Source of the DNA: JAOTVV01 sp041602035
Lineage (GTDB): Bacteria > Gemmatimonadota > Gemmatimonadetes > Gemmatimonadales > GWC2-71-9
Direction: 5' to 3'
NCBI GenBank assembly: GCA_041602035.1
Contig: JBFIHA010000014.1
Coordinates: forward strand, 5,428 to 69,427
Length of the DNA stretch: 64,000 bases
Position numbers and translations under genes: made by a program. Numbering within the stretch: the stretch's first letter is position 1; every line of letters begins with the position of its first letter. The notes under the pieces were generated by a model. That model did not search any database. It saw only the letters and a list, made by a program, of their open reading frames with translations, and had not been told where the DNA came from. Below are positions 8,552 through 17,340 of the stretch, piece by piece.

Positions 8552-11104
8552 ATGTCCCGACTCGGCGGTATTTGGTGGGCGGTGGCGGCCGGGCTGTGTG
8601 CGACCGCCGCCCCCACGCGCCTCGCTGCACAGGATCGGCCGTCCGGGCAAGTGCGGCCCGATTCGGTGCGGGTCGCCGCCGGGACCCATTACCAAGCAGG
8701 CGGGACGCGTCGCTTCTTTTTCGGAGCGCTGTACCGCGATCTGTGGACCACCCCGCTCACGGTCGAAGTGCTCGACCTGGGGGCTGAAGGTGGTGGGCTG
8801 ACACCGACCACGGCGGGTGGCGGTTTCCAGACCAAGTCGCTGTGGTTTCGTGGCGCGGACGGCTACGACTACGGCTTCCGCTCGGTGGACAAGGATCCGG
8901 CCGTGCTGCCGCCGGAATTTGCGGGCACCGTCGTCGAGGACATCGTCCAGGATCAGATGAGTTCGCAGCACCCGGCGGGTCCGGCGGTGGTGGCTCCACT
9001 GCTCGAGGCCGCGGGTCTGCTCCACACGAATCCGCGGTTGGTGGTGCTCCCGGACGATGCCCGTCTCGGCGAATTCCGCGAGCGCTTTGCCGGAACGCTG
9101 GGTTTTTTCGAGCGTCGAGCGACCGTGACCGGGCCGCAGCCCTTTGCTGGTGCCGACGAGATCATCGACGGCTACGAGATGATCGACCGCGCCCAACTGA
9201 GCCCTCGGCAGCGGCTGGACGTCCAAACGCTCCTCAGGGCACGGCTCTTCGACCTCTTGATCGGGGACTGGGACCGCCATCGGGGACAGTGGAACTTCGT
9301 GCGTCGCGAGGGCGCCGCCGACACGTTGTGGGTCCCGCTCCCGGAGGATCGGGACCAGGCGTTCGTGCGGTATGACGGCGTGCTGCTGGGGGTCGCACGG
9401 CAGTATGCACCGCAGCTGATCAACTTCGGTGACGACCTGCCCAGCGTGAACGGGTGGGGATGGAACGGGCGGGAGGTCGATCGTCGGTTCTTGGTGGGAC
9501 TCGAACAGTCGGCATATGACTCGATGGCGGTCGATCTGGCAGGACGCATCACTGACTCGGTGATCGATGCGTCCGTCCGGGCGCTCCCTCCGGAGTACTA
9601 CGCGATCGACGGTCCCCGACTGGCGCGGGCGCTCAAGGTTCGACGAATCCGGTTGTCCGAGGGGGCCGCCGACTACTATCGCCTGTTGGCTGCCGAGGTC
9701 GACATCCACGGAACCGACATCGACGAAACCGTGGTGGTGGACCGTCAAGCCGGCGGCGTGACCGAGGTCGCGCTCTACGCCGGCGATTCCGCGACCGGTG
9801 CGCCGTACTATCGTCGCCGCTTCCACGCATCGGAGACCAACGAGCTCCGGGTCTATCTCTATGGGGGCCGGGACCGGGTGACTGTGACGGGAGGCTCGGG
9901 GATCCCGCTGCATATCGTGGTCCGAGGTGAGGCTGATGTGGCGAACCGATCGACCGGAGGAGGCGTGCGGCTCTACGCCACGGGGACCGTCAGCACCGCG
10001 GGCCGAGTTCGGGTCGACCGGCGATCGTACACGCCACCGCCGAAGCGATTCCCGACGGAACTGCCGCCGCGGGACTGGGGTCATCGATGGCGGTCCCTCG
10101 TGTGGGCCGGGTTCGGACCGGACGTGGGGGTGTTCGTGGGCGGCGGGGCGTACGTCATCGACTACGGGTTCCGGAAGATTCCCTACGCCTCACGGGTGGC
10201 GTTCCGGGGCGGGTTCTCGACCGGCGCGCTCACCGGTCGGGCAGAGTTCTCCGGCGAAGTGTATCGCCTGAACTCGAGGGTCCACGGGCGCCTCGACGTC
10301 GCGCTCTCCGGCATCGAGGTGCTCCGCTACAACGGCCTCGGCAACGAAGTACAGCTGACGCAGACTGAGGAATACTATCGGGTGCGACAGCAGCTCGTGT
10401 CCGTCGAGCCCGCCATGGTGCTGCCGTTGGGCGGCAAGGGCACGTTCACGCTCGGCCCGACGCTCACGTATTCCCATACGACCGAGCAGCAGGGACGGAT
10501 TCTCACCGACGTCGACCTGTACGGCGAAGACGGGTTCGGCCAGGTCGGGGCTCGCGGGCAAGTGCATCTCGACACCCGGGACGTGTCGGCGGCGGCGACA
10601 CGCGGCGTGCGGTTCGTTGTCGGGGGTAGCTTCTACCCGTCCGTGTGGGACGTCGAAGAACCCTTCGGCGAAGCGCACGCCGAGGCTAGCACCTACCTTT
10701 CACCTTCCGGGATCCCGCTCAGGCCGACGCTGGCGCTCCGCGCCGGCGGCAAGAAGGTGTGGGGGCGGTTCCCGTTCCAGGAGGCGGCGTTCATCGGCGA
10801 TCAGCGCAGCGCGCGCCTGGGTCGTCAGAACCGCTACGCGGGGGATGCGGCCGCGTATGGCAACGCCGAGCTGCGGCTCGATTTGGGGAGCGTCTTTCTG
10901 GTGCTGCCGGCGCGGTTTGGCATCTTTGGACTCGGCGACCTGGGGAGGGTGTTTCTGGAGGGAGAGGACTCAAACACGTGGCACTGGGCGGCAGGTGGTG
11001 GGCTGTGGATCGCTTTCCTGCAATCGGCCAACACCCTGAGCGTGGCGATCGCCAAGAGCGAGGATCGGGTCGGCGTGTACGCGACGGCGGGCTTCGCATT
11101 CTAG
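8552..11104 (+). CDS. Kinase-like domain fused to an outer-membrane beta-barrel
   Basis: 850 residues with a signal peptide ending near residue 25 (RLAAQD). Residues about 85-300 contain QTKSLWFRG, YGFRSVDKDP (Lys114), a helix with VVEDIVQDQ, then FDLLIGDWDRHRGQW (Asp241-Arg-His243) and PLPEDRDQAF (Asp266, Asp268). This order resembles the ATP-lysine, C-helix Glu, catalytic Asp and metal Asp of atypical secreted kinases such as Fam20C (GNMDRHHYETF and LDNGRGFG). From about residue 505 the protein is a beta-barrel of alternating strands ending in Phe, Omp85/BamA-like in style. It is preceded by a near-perfect AAGGAGG site and coupled to the phosphoesterase lipoprotein. Activity is not demonstrated; the kinase reading is my inference from motifs. 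Confidence 0.75.
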   Translation: MSRLGGIWWAVAAGLCATAAPTRLAAQDRPSGQVRPDSVRVAAGTHYQAGGTRRFFFGALYRDLWTTPLTVEVLDLGAEGGGLTPTTAGGGFQTKSLWFRGADGYDYGFRSVDKDPAVLPPEFAGTVVEDIVQDQMSSQHPAGPAVVAPLLEAAGLLHTNPRLVVLPDDARLGEFRERFAGTLGFFERRATVTGPQPFAGADEIIDGYEMIDRAQLSPRQRLDVQTLLRARLFDLLIGDWDRHRGQWNFVRREGAADTLWVPLPEDRDQAFVRYDGVLLGVARQYAPQLINFGDDLPSVNGWGWNGREVDRRFLVGLEQSAYDSMAVDLAGRITDSVIDASVRALPPEYYAIDGPRLARALKVRRIRLSEGAADYYRLLAAEVDIHGTDIDETVVVDRQAGGVTEVALYAGDSATGAPYYRRRFHASETNELRVYLYGGRDRVTVTGGSGIPLHIVVRGEADVANRSTGGGVRLYATGTVSTAGRVRVDRRSYTPPPKRFPTELPPRDWGHRWRSLVWAGFGPDVGVFVGGGAYVIDYGFRKIPYASRVAFRGGFSTGALTGRAEFSGEVYRLNSRVHGRLDVALSGIEVLRYNGLGNEVQLTQTEEYYRVRQQLVSVEPAMVLPLGGKGTFTLGPTLTYSHTTEQQGRILTDVDLYGEDGFGQVGARGQVHLDTRDVSAAATRGVRFVVGGSFYPSVWDVEEPFGEAHAEASTYLSPSGIPLRPTLALRAGGKKVWGRFPFQEAAFIGDQRSARLGRQNRYAGDAAAYGNAELRLDLGSVFLVLPARFGIFGLGDLGRVFLEGEDSNTWHWAAGGGLWIAFLQSANTLSVAIAKSEDRVGVYATAGFAF

Positions 11105-11143
11105 TGATCGAGTGTTCGGTGGTTGGGATACGCGGAGTGGAAC

Positions 11144-13876
11144 ATGATGCATAGAGCGTTACTGCTGATCGGCCTCGGAATCATCGCGCTGCTGGTGTTC
11201 GCCGGAACGCCGGCCGCCGCTGCGTTTCTCGCCGATTGGTATTGGTTCTCGGCCCTGGGGCTCGAGCGGATCTTCACGACGGGACTCGTGACCAAGCTCG
11301 TGCTCGGTGCGGCGGTCACGGTGGTTGCGTCGGCGTTTCTCTACGTCAATCTGCGCTTTCCCCTGCGGGGGGTCGCGCCCGACCCGCTCATCGTTCCCCT
11401 CCGCGGTCGGCAGCCCTCGGTGGACCTGAACCGGGTCATGCGGATCGCGATGCTGCCGATTGCGCTCCTCCTGGGTCTCCTGGTGGGGGCGACTATGTCC
11501 GGGGCGTGGCTCGGTGTGCTGCGGTTTCTGCACGCCACCGAGTTCGGCGTGGTGGATCCCGTGTTCGGCCGAGACATCGGGTACTACGTGTTCACGCTGC
11601 CGGTACTCTCGGGTGGTATTGGGCTCGTCACCGGTCTCGCGATTCTGGCGCTGGTGTTCACGACGCCGCTCTACCTGTTGCGCCGCGACGTGGTGGTCTT
11701 CCATCGGCGCGTGACCGTCGAGCCGGGCGCCCAGCTCCATTTGGGGGCCCTGCTGGCCCTCGTACTCGTGTCGTTTGCCCTGCGGGTGTTCTTCGTGGAC
11801 ATCCCGTCACTCCTCTACGCCACGACCGGACCGTTCGTCGGCGCAGCCTTCGCCGATCTCAGCACCAAATTGCCCGCCTTGCGGATAGCCGGGGTGGTGG
11901 CGGTCGTGGGTGCGGCACTTGTGGTGTGGGGGGCGGCACGGCGTCGCCTCGTGCCCTATGCCCTGCTGGCGTTCGGCGCCTACATCGGTGTGGGGATCCT
12001 GGGGTCACTGACGGCCACATCGATCCAACGTCTCGTGGTGATCCCCAACGAGCTCGTCAAGGAAGCGCCGCAGCTCGAGCGGCACATCGGCGCCACCCGG
12101 AGCGCATGGGGCCTGGATCGCGTGGCCGTGCGCGAGTTGAGCGGCGAGTCCCAACTCACCCTGCAGGATATCGAGGCGAATGCAGCGACGATCCGCAACG
12201 TGCGTCTGTGGGACCGGGATCCCTTGCTCCAGACCTTCGGGCAGCTTCAGGAAATCCGCACGTACTACGACTTCGTATCGGTCGATGACGACCGCTACTG
12301 GATCGACGGCGAGTATCGGCAAGTGCTGCTCTCACCGCGCGAGCTGAATTCCGCGTCGCTCCCCACGCGGACCTTCGTCAACGAGCGCCTCGTCTTCACC
12401 CATGGGATGGGTCTCACGTTGGGGCCGGTCAACCAAGTGACGGAAGAGGGGTTACCGGTCCTCTTCATTCAGGATCTCCCGCCCTCGTCGAACGTGTCCC
12501 TCGGCGTCACGCGGCCGGGCATCTACTACGGAGAGCTGTCCAACGACTGGGTATTCGTGAGTACCAGCCAGCGCGAATTCGACTACCCCTCTGGTGAGGG
12601 GAATGTCTATACGAGCTACGAGGGCACCGGGGGCGTGGCCGTGTCGTCGCTGCTGCGAAAGGCGGTGCTGTCGATCCACTTCCGGTCGCTCAAGGTGCTG
12701 CTGTCGCGGTACATCACCAGGGACAGCCGCGTCATGTACCACCGACGCATTCGGGAACGCGCCCGAAAGGCCTTGCCGTTTCTCCTCTGGGACAGCGATC
12801 CGTACATCGTGATCGCCGAGAACGGCGAACTGAAGTGGATCTACGATGCGTACACGGCGAGTGACCGCTATCCCTATGCACAACCGATCCGCAACGGCAC
12901 GAACTACATGCGGAACAGCGTCAAGGTAGTGATCGATGCGTATCACGGGACGGTCGACGCCTACATCGCCGATCCCGACGACCCGATCGTGCGGACCTAC
13001 GACCGCGTGTTTCCAGGCGTGTTCAAGCCGCTCGATTCGCTGCCCGCTGATCTTCGGGCCCACCTGCGCTATCCGGAAGACCTGTTCCGGATTCAGACCC
13101 TGCTGTACGCGACCTATCACATGGGGGAGCCGGAGATCTTCTATCACCGCGAGGACGAGTGGCAGATTCCGGTTGCCGGTCGGAACGAGATGTCCCGTGA
13201 TCCGTTCCTGCGACACATCGTGATGAAACTCCCCACCGAAGCGCGGGAGGAATTCATCATCATGACCCCGTTCACCCCGCGCCAGAAGGACAACCTCTCG
13301 GCCTGGATGGTGGCGCGGAACGACGGCGCGCATCTGGGTGAGCTGGTGGTGTACCAATTCCCCAGGCAGCGATTGGTGTTCGGACCGACGCAGGTGGCGA
13401 ATCGCATCGATCAAAATACCGAGGTCTCTCGCCAGATTTCACTGTGGGATCAGCGGGGCTCGCAGGTGATTCGCGGGAACCTGCTGGTGATTCCGATCGA
13501 GGAATCGTTGATCTTCGTCCAGGCGCTCTACCTTCGAGCCGAAGGCGGCCGCATTCCCGAGCTGAAGCGCGTGATCGTCGCCTATGAGAATCAAGTGGTC
13601 ATGGAAGAGACGCTCGAGGAGGGGTTGGGGCGTCTCTTCGGCGGATCCGTGGGTGTGCCCGCCGAGCCCCGACCAGCGATCGTGGAAGCGCAGCCCGCAG
13701 CAGCGGCGAGCACGCTGGAGGATCTCATCACCCAGGCGGCGGAATCCTACGATCGCGCGCTTGCCGCCCAGCGATCGGGGGATTGGGCTCGGTACGGGGA
13801 AGAGATGCGGAGGGTGGGTGAGCTGCTACGCCAGCTGCGCGAGCGGAGTGGCGTCTCTCCAACAGTGGGCCGCTGA
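11144..13876 (+). CDS. UPF0182 family large membrane protein
   Basis: 910 residues. About seven transmembrane segments lie in the first 300 residues (FLADWYWFSALGLERIF near the start is a family hallmark), followed by a large extracytoplasmic domain with conserved IWDRDPLLQ-like (here LWDRDPLLQTFGQLQEIRTYY), YGELSNDWV, FLLWDSDPYIV and DPFLRHIVMKLP segments. The C-terminal 80 residues are a Glu/Arg-rich helix. Function of the family is unknown. ATG 11144 is chosen because GGAG sits 6-8 bases upstream; an in-frame TTG at 11123 is less likely. It stands alone between an OMP gene and fabH. Confidence 0.92.
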   Translation: MMHRALLLIGLGIIALLVFAGTPAAAAFLADWYWFSALGLERIFTTGLVTKLVLGAAVTVVASAFLYVNLRFPLRGVAPDPLIVPLRGRQPSVDLNRVMRIAMLPIALLLGLLVGATMSGAWLGVLRFLHATEFGVVDPVFGRDIGYYVFTLPVLSGGIGLVTGLAILALVFTTPLYLLRRDVVVFHRRVTVEPGAQLHLGALLALVLVSFALRVFFVDIPSLLYATTGPFVGAAFADLSTKLPALRIAGVVAVVGAALVVWGAARRRLVPYALLAFGAYIGVGILGSLTATSIQRLVVIPNELVKEAPQLERHIGATRSAWGLDRVAVRELSGESQLTLQDIEANAATIRNVRLWDRDPLLQTFGQLQEIRTYYDFVSVDDDRYWIDGEYRQVLLSPRELNSASLPTRTFVNERLVFTHGMGLTLGPVNQVTEEGLPVLFIQDLPPSSNVSLGVTRPGIYYGELSNDWVFVSTSQREFDYPSGEGNVYTSYEGTGGVAVSSLLRKAVLSIHFRSLKVLLSRYITRDSRVMYHRRIRERARKALPFLLWDSDPYIVIAENGELKWIYDAYTASDRYPYAQPIRNGTNYMRNSVKVVIDAYHGTVDAYIADPDDPIVRTYDRVFPGVFKPLDSLPADLRAHLRYPEDLFRIQTLLYATYHMGEPEIFYHREDEWQIPVAGRNEMSRDPFLRHIVMKLPTEAREEFIIMTPFTPRQKDNLSAWMVARNDGAHLGELVVYQFPRQRLVFGPTQVANRIDQNTEVSRQISLWDQRGSQVIRGNLLVIPIEESLIFVQALYLRAEGGRIPELKRVIVAYENQVVMEETLEEGLGRLFGGSVGVPAEPRPAIVEAQPAAAASTLEDLITQAAESYDRALAAQRSGDWARYGEEMRRVGELLRQLRERSGVSPTVGR

Positions 13877-13909
13877 ACGTCAGGCTAACGCCGACCGTCG
13901 CCGTTCCGT

Positions 13910-13942
13910 GACCTAGGAAAGGCGCGAGGGACCTGGGAAAGG
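13910..13942. repeat. Two 13-bp direct repeats, 20-bp period, before fabH
   Basis: GACCTAGGAAAGG at 13910-13922 and GACCTGGGAAAGG at 13930-13942 differ at one base and start 20 bp apart, about two helical turns, on the same face of DNA. The second copy runs into the fabH ribosome site. They may be an operator or simply a local duplication. Confidence 0.6.
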
Positions 13943-13949
13943 AAGGGGT

Positions 13950-14948
13950 ATGCGCTTCACACGGATAGCAGGGATCGGGCACCACGTCCCGCAACGGGTA
14001 GTGACGAATCACGACCTCGAGCACGTGATGGACACCTCGGATCAATGGATTCGGGAACGAACCGGCATCCGGGAGCGGCGGTTCGTCGAGCCGGGCACGG
14101 GGAGCGCTGCCCTCGCGATGGAGGCCACGCGGACGGCGCTGGACGACGCCGGCTGGGAACCGAGCGACGTGCAGTTCATCGTGTTTGCGACCTTGTCACC
14201 CGATCTCTATTTCCCGGGAAGCGGCGTCCTGCTCCAGGCCGCCCTCGGCCTTCCGGGTGTCGGGGCGCTCGACGTACGCAACCAGTGCACGGGATTCGTG
14301 TACGGGCTGTCGGTCGCCGACGCGTTTGTCCGTATGGGGCTCTACGAGCGCGTACTGCTCGTGGGAGCCGAAGTCCATTCGGCCGGTCTGCGGATGAGCA
14401 CGGCAGGGCGCGACACCGCGGTGCTCTTTGGCGACGGTGCCGGGGCCGTGTGCCTCGAAGCCACGTCCGATGAGGATGGCAGCCGGATCCTCTGGCACCA
14501 TCTCCATGCCGATGGTCGCTTCGCCACCGAGCTGTGTATCCGAAGCCCAGGATCGGCCAACACGCCGTGGATCACCAAGGAAATGATCGACGATGGATCG
14601 GCGTTCCCGCACATGAACGGTCGTGAGGTGTTCAAACACGCCGTGACCCGATTCCCCGAGGTCATCGAGTCCGTCCTGGCCTCGCAGAAGCTCTCGTCCG
14701 ATGATTTGGACATGGTGATTCCGCACCAGGCCAATGAGCGGATCACCGAGGCGGTGAGGAAACGGCTGGGCGTCGACGAATCCAAGGTCTACAGCAACAT
14801 CGCCAAGTACGGTAACACAACCGCGGCGAGCATCCCGATCGCGCTGAGCGAAGCAGTGGACGATGGCCGCGTGCAGCGCGGGAGTCTCGTGTGTCTCGCC
14901 GCCTTCGGCTCCGGGTTCACGTGGGGGGCGAGCCTGCTCCGCTACTGA
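13950..14948 (+). CDS. fabH: 3-oxoacyl-ACP synthase III (KAS III)
   Basis: 332 residues. It condenses acetyl-CoA (or a branched acyl-CoA) with malonyl-ACP to start fatty acid synthesis in the cytoplasm. The catalytic triad is visible: Cys113 in NQCTGF, His259 in IPHQAN and Asn289 in YGNTTAAS; DTSDQWIRERTGIRER is the family's N-terminal block. ATG 13950 has AAGGAAGGGG immediately upstream. The gene is not next to fabD, fabG or plsX here. Its 3' end overlaps the convergent membrane-protein gene by 32 bases. Confidence 0.95.
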   Translation: MRFTRIAGIGHHVPQRVVTNHDLEHVMDTSDQWIRERTGIRERRFVEPGTGSAALAMEATRTALDDAGWEPSDVQFIVFATLSPDLYFPGSGVLLQAALGLPGVGALDVRNQCTGFVYGLSVADAFVRMGLYERVLLVGAEVHSAGLRMSTAGRDTAVLFGDGAGAVCLEATSDEDGSRILWHHLHADGRFATELCIRSPGSANTPWITKEMIDDGSAFPHMNGREVFKHAVTRFPEVIESVLASQKLSSDDLDMVIPHQANERITEAVRKRLGVDESKVYSNIAKYGNTTAASIPIALSEAVDDGRVQRGSLVCLAAFGSGFTWGASLLRY

Positions 14949-17340
14949 GTGGAGGTGTTGTCGACTGAGAGAGGAGGACGGCCGCGGCGATCGCGTAGGT
15001 GATCGCTGCGCCGGCCAAGAGGCTCGAGGATCCCCACTCGAGCGCGACGAGAGCTGCCAATGGTGCCGCAACGACAGACGCGAATCCGTTGGCGGCCCAC
15101 GCCCATGCCAGGCCGGCCTGATCCTGCCGTACGACCAGCCGCACCCCCGCTGGAAACGGCACCCCCATCATGAGCGCCACCGGTGCGACGAGCGCGACGG
15201 TGGCCAGGACGCGTAAGGTCAGCGGGAGCGACTGCAGCCCGTGCACGGCAGGCATGAGAGCCAACGCCGCGAGGGTCACTAGGCCGACCAACACCACCAC
15301 CGCAACGCGCGCCCGCAGCCCGCTCATGCGGTCGCTCCACACACTGCCGAGCCCCGAGCAGGTCAGGACGAGCGTGAGGACCGCCACGACGGCGAAGACC
15401 GGGTGCCCCAGGAGCAGCGTTGCGATCTGGATCGTCGCGATCTCGGTGGCCAGGTACGCCAAACCAATTGCCGTGAAATAGCCAACGATCGGGAGCACGC
15501 GCACGGAGGGTGACCGCGACGCCCGGAGGGTGAGTGGCGCCAGGAGGAGCAGGAGCGCGATCCCCACCCCTTGGCCGAGAGTCGCCAGCAGCGTGACGTA
15601 TCCCCATTCGGCAAACGGCAGCCACTCCCCGCGTGCTGTGGTGAGCAGCCGCGGCAGCGACTCGGGCCGAAGGAAGTGATGCGGGTACGGGCGCGCATCA
15701 GTGGCTGGTCGCACGTCGAAGGCGTAGGTGTCGGCAAATCGGTGAGCGGCTTCCTCCCCGGTGGCTGCCGCGCGAGACGCGTCGAACACGGTCGGCTCGG
15801 CGAGTGTGTGAAACCGCGCCGGTGGGTGTTCGAGTCCGGGCCGCCAATCGATCTCGAATTGCCGCTCGCCCGCCCAGCCTTCCAGGCGCTGCAGCTCCAC
15901 CGTACCGAACCCCGCGGGCTTGACCAGCACGGTGACGGTTCCCCAGCTGCGGAGCACGACCAGTCCATCGGGCACCCGTGACGGGATGACGCGCCTCAGC
16001 GCCTCCCCCGCCGTCAAGACCGAGCGCACCGTTCCCCTCGGCGGTACCGTGAGCCACCCGGTCACCGCAAGCATCCCGTCCGCGTCGAGGATCTCGAGAT
16101 ACGCGACGTACGCCTCGACCGTATGCAGGAAATCCTCCCCGAGGGCGTGCACGCCAGCGGCGGTGGTGCCGGGTCCGCCCGCCGGACCGAGCACCACGAG
16201 GTCATATCGGTGGTCGCTCCGTGCCACGTAGGACCGCGCATCGGCCACCACCCAGCGGATCAGCGTCGAGTCCGAGGTCTCCGGTTTTGGAGCGCTCGCC
16301 TGCAGCGCGACGAGGTCTGGGACGAGCTCTACCGCCGTGATCGCTTGCGCACCATGGGCCGCGGCACTGCGCACCTCGGTGCCGGCGCCCGCCCCCAGGA
16401 CGAGCACGCGTTGCGGGCGGATGGCGGCGTAGGGAGCGGCTGATGGCAGCCAGTCGAGCATGGCTAGGTCGTCGGTGGTTGGGTGGAGGGTGGGGACCGA
16501 TCCCACCAAGTCACCGTCCACGAAAACGGCGCGCTCCGGTGGCACTGAGCCGCGAAAGCCCAGCGACAGTCCTGGCGCGTGTCGGAACGCCGGCGCGTCG
16601 ACGGCTACGACCCACCCGGTTGGGCCAAACCGCTCCTCGACCCGAACGGCGCCGGGATACGCCTCGACCTGTGGCAGCGCCTTGTAGGGGGTGACATCCA
16701 GACGCCAGACGGGACTCACAATCGTTCCGATCGTGACTATCGCCCAGGCGACGGAAACCGGGCGTAGTCCCCCGCCGCCCCTCCACGTGGCCGCCACGGC
16801 CCCGCAGGCGGCCATCACGGCCGGCAGCCCGATTGCGCGCTGCGGCTCGAGAACCCATAAGACGGCGAGCGCTGCCACCGCCCCAAAACCCGAGCCCAGG
16901 AAGCTCACGCCGTACACGAGACCCGACTGTCGCACGGCGAGCCTGATGCCGAGCAGCACAACCGTGGCGCCGGCCAGGAGCGGGGCCGCCAGAATGAACT
17001 CGATCAACAGCAACCGCACCCAGGATCCGCCGTGCCACAGCAGCTGGGTAGCGTCGATCGGGAGCCGCTCGGCGAGCACCGGGGAGATGAGGAAGGCCAG
17101 CGCTGTGAGGACGCTCGATCGAGCGAACCAGCGAGTGGCTCGGTCGGTGTCCAGCGGTCCGACCAGGGTGAGCAGGGTGCCGCTCGCCCCGAACCCGAGC
17201 ATGGCGACCCCAATCGCCATGTAGGCGAAGTGATGGAACTGCACGATGGCAAGGACGCGGACCAGGAGGACCTGGTATGCGAGGATGGCCGCCGCCGCGA
17301 GCGCGACGGCGGCGAGTCGGTGGTTGGGGGTTGTCGTCAG
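14917..17340 (-). CDS. Multi-pass membrane protein with spermidine-synthase-like SAM domain
   Basis: About 807 residues. Six or so N-terminal transmembrane helices (AILAYQVLLVR, then FHHFAYMAIGVAMLGFGASGTLL), a central Rossmann domain like spermidine synthase/methyltransferase (VLVLGAGAGTEVRSA, VELVPDL, VVADARSYV, DLVVLG), then further helices at the C-terminus. Such membrane-fused spermidine-synthase-like proteins are common but uncharacterised; polyamine synthesis is not proven. No ATG, GTG or TTG precedes the first membrane helix in frame: the likely start is CTG at 17340, overlapping the PCMT stop as CTGA. A GTG further in would remove the first helix. Start is uncertain. Confidence 0.75.
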   Translation of the reverse strand: MTTTPNHRLAAVALAAAAILAYQVLLVRVLAIVQFHHFAYMAIGVAMLGFGASGTLLTLVGPLDTDRATRWFARSSVLTALAFLISPVLAERLPIDATQLLWHGGSWVRLLLIEFILAAPLLAGATVVLLGIRLAVRQSGLVYGVSFLGSGFGAVAALAVLWVLEPQRAIGLPAVMAACGAVAATWRGGGGLRPVSVAWAIVTIGTIVSPVWRLDVTPYKALPQVEAYPGAVRVEERFGPTGWVVAVDAPAFRHAPGLSLGFRGSVPPERAVFVDGDLVGSVPTLHPTTDDLAMLDWLPSAAPYAAIRPQRVLVLGAGAGTEVRSAAAHGAQAITAVELVPDLVALQASAPKPETSDSTLIRWVVADARSYVARSDHRYDLVVLGPAGGPGTTAAGVHALGEDFLHTVEAYVAYLEILDADGMLAVTGWLTVPPRGTVRSVLTAGEALRRVIPSRVPDGLVVLRSWGTVTVLVKPAGFGTVELQRLEGWAGERQFEIDWRPGLEHPPARFHTLAEPTVFDASRAAATGEEAAHRFADTYAFDVRPATDARPYPHHFLRPESLPRLLTTARGEWLPFAEWGYVTLLATLGQGVGIALLLLLAPLTLRASRSPSVRVLPIVGYFTAIGLAYLATEIATIQIATLLLGHPVFAVVAVLTLVLTCSGLGSVWSDRMSGLRARVAVVVLVGLVTLAALALMPAVHGLQSLPLTLRVLATVALVAPVALMMGVPFPAGVRLVVRQDQAGLAWAWAANGFASVVAAPLAALVALEWGSSSLLAGAAITYAIAAAVLLSQSTTPPLSSGAGSPPT

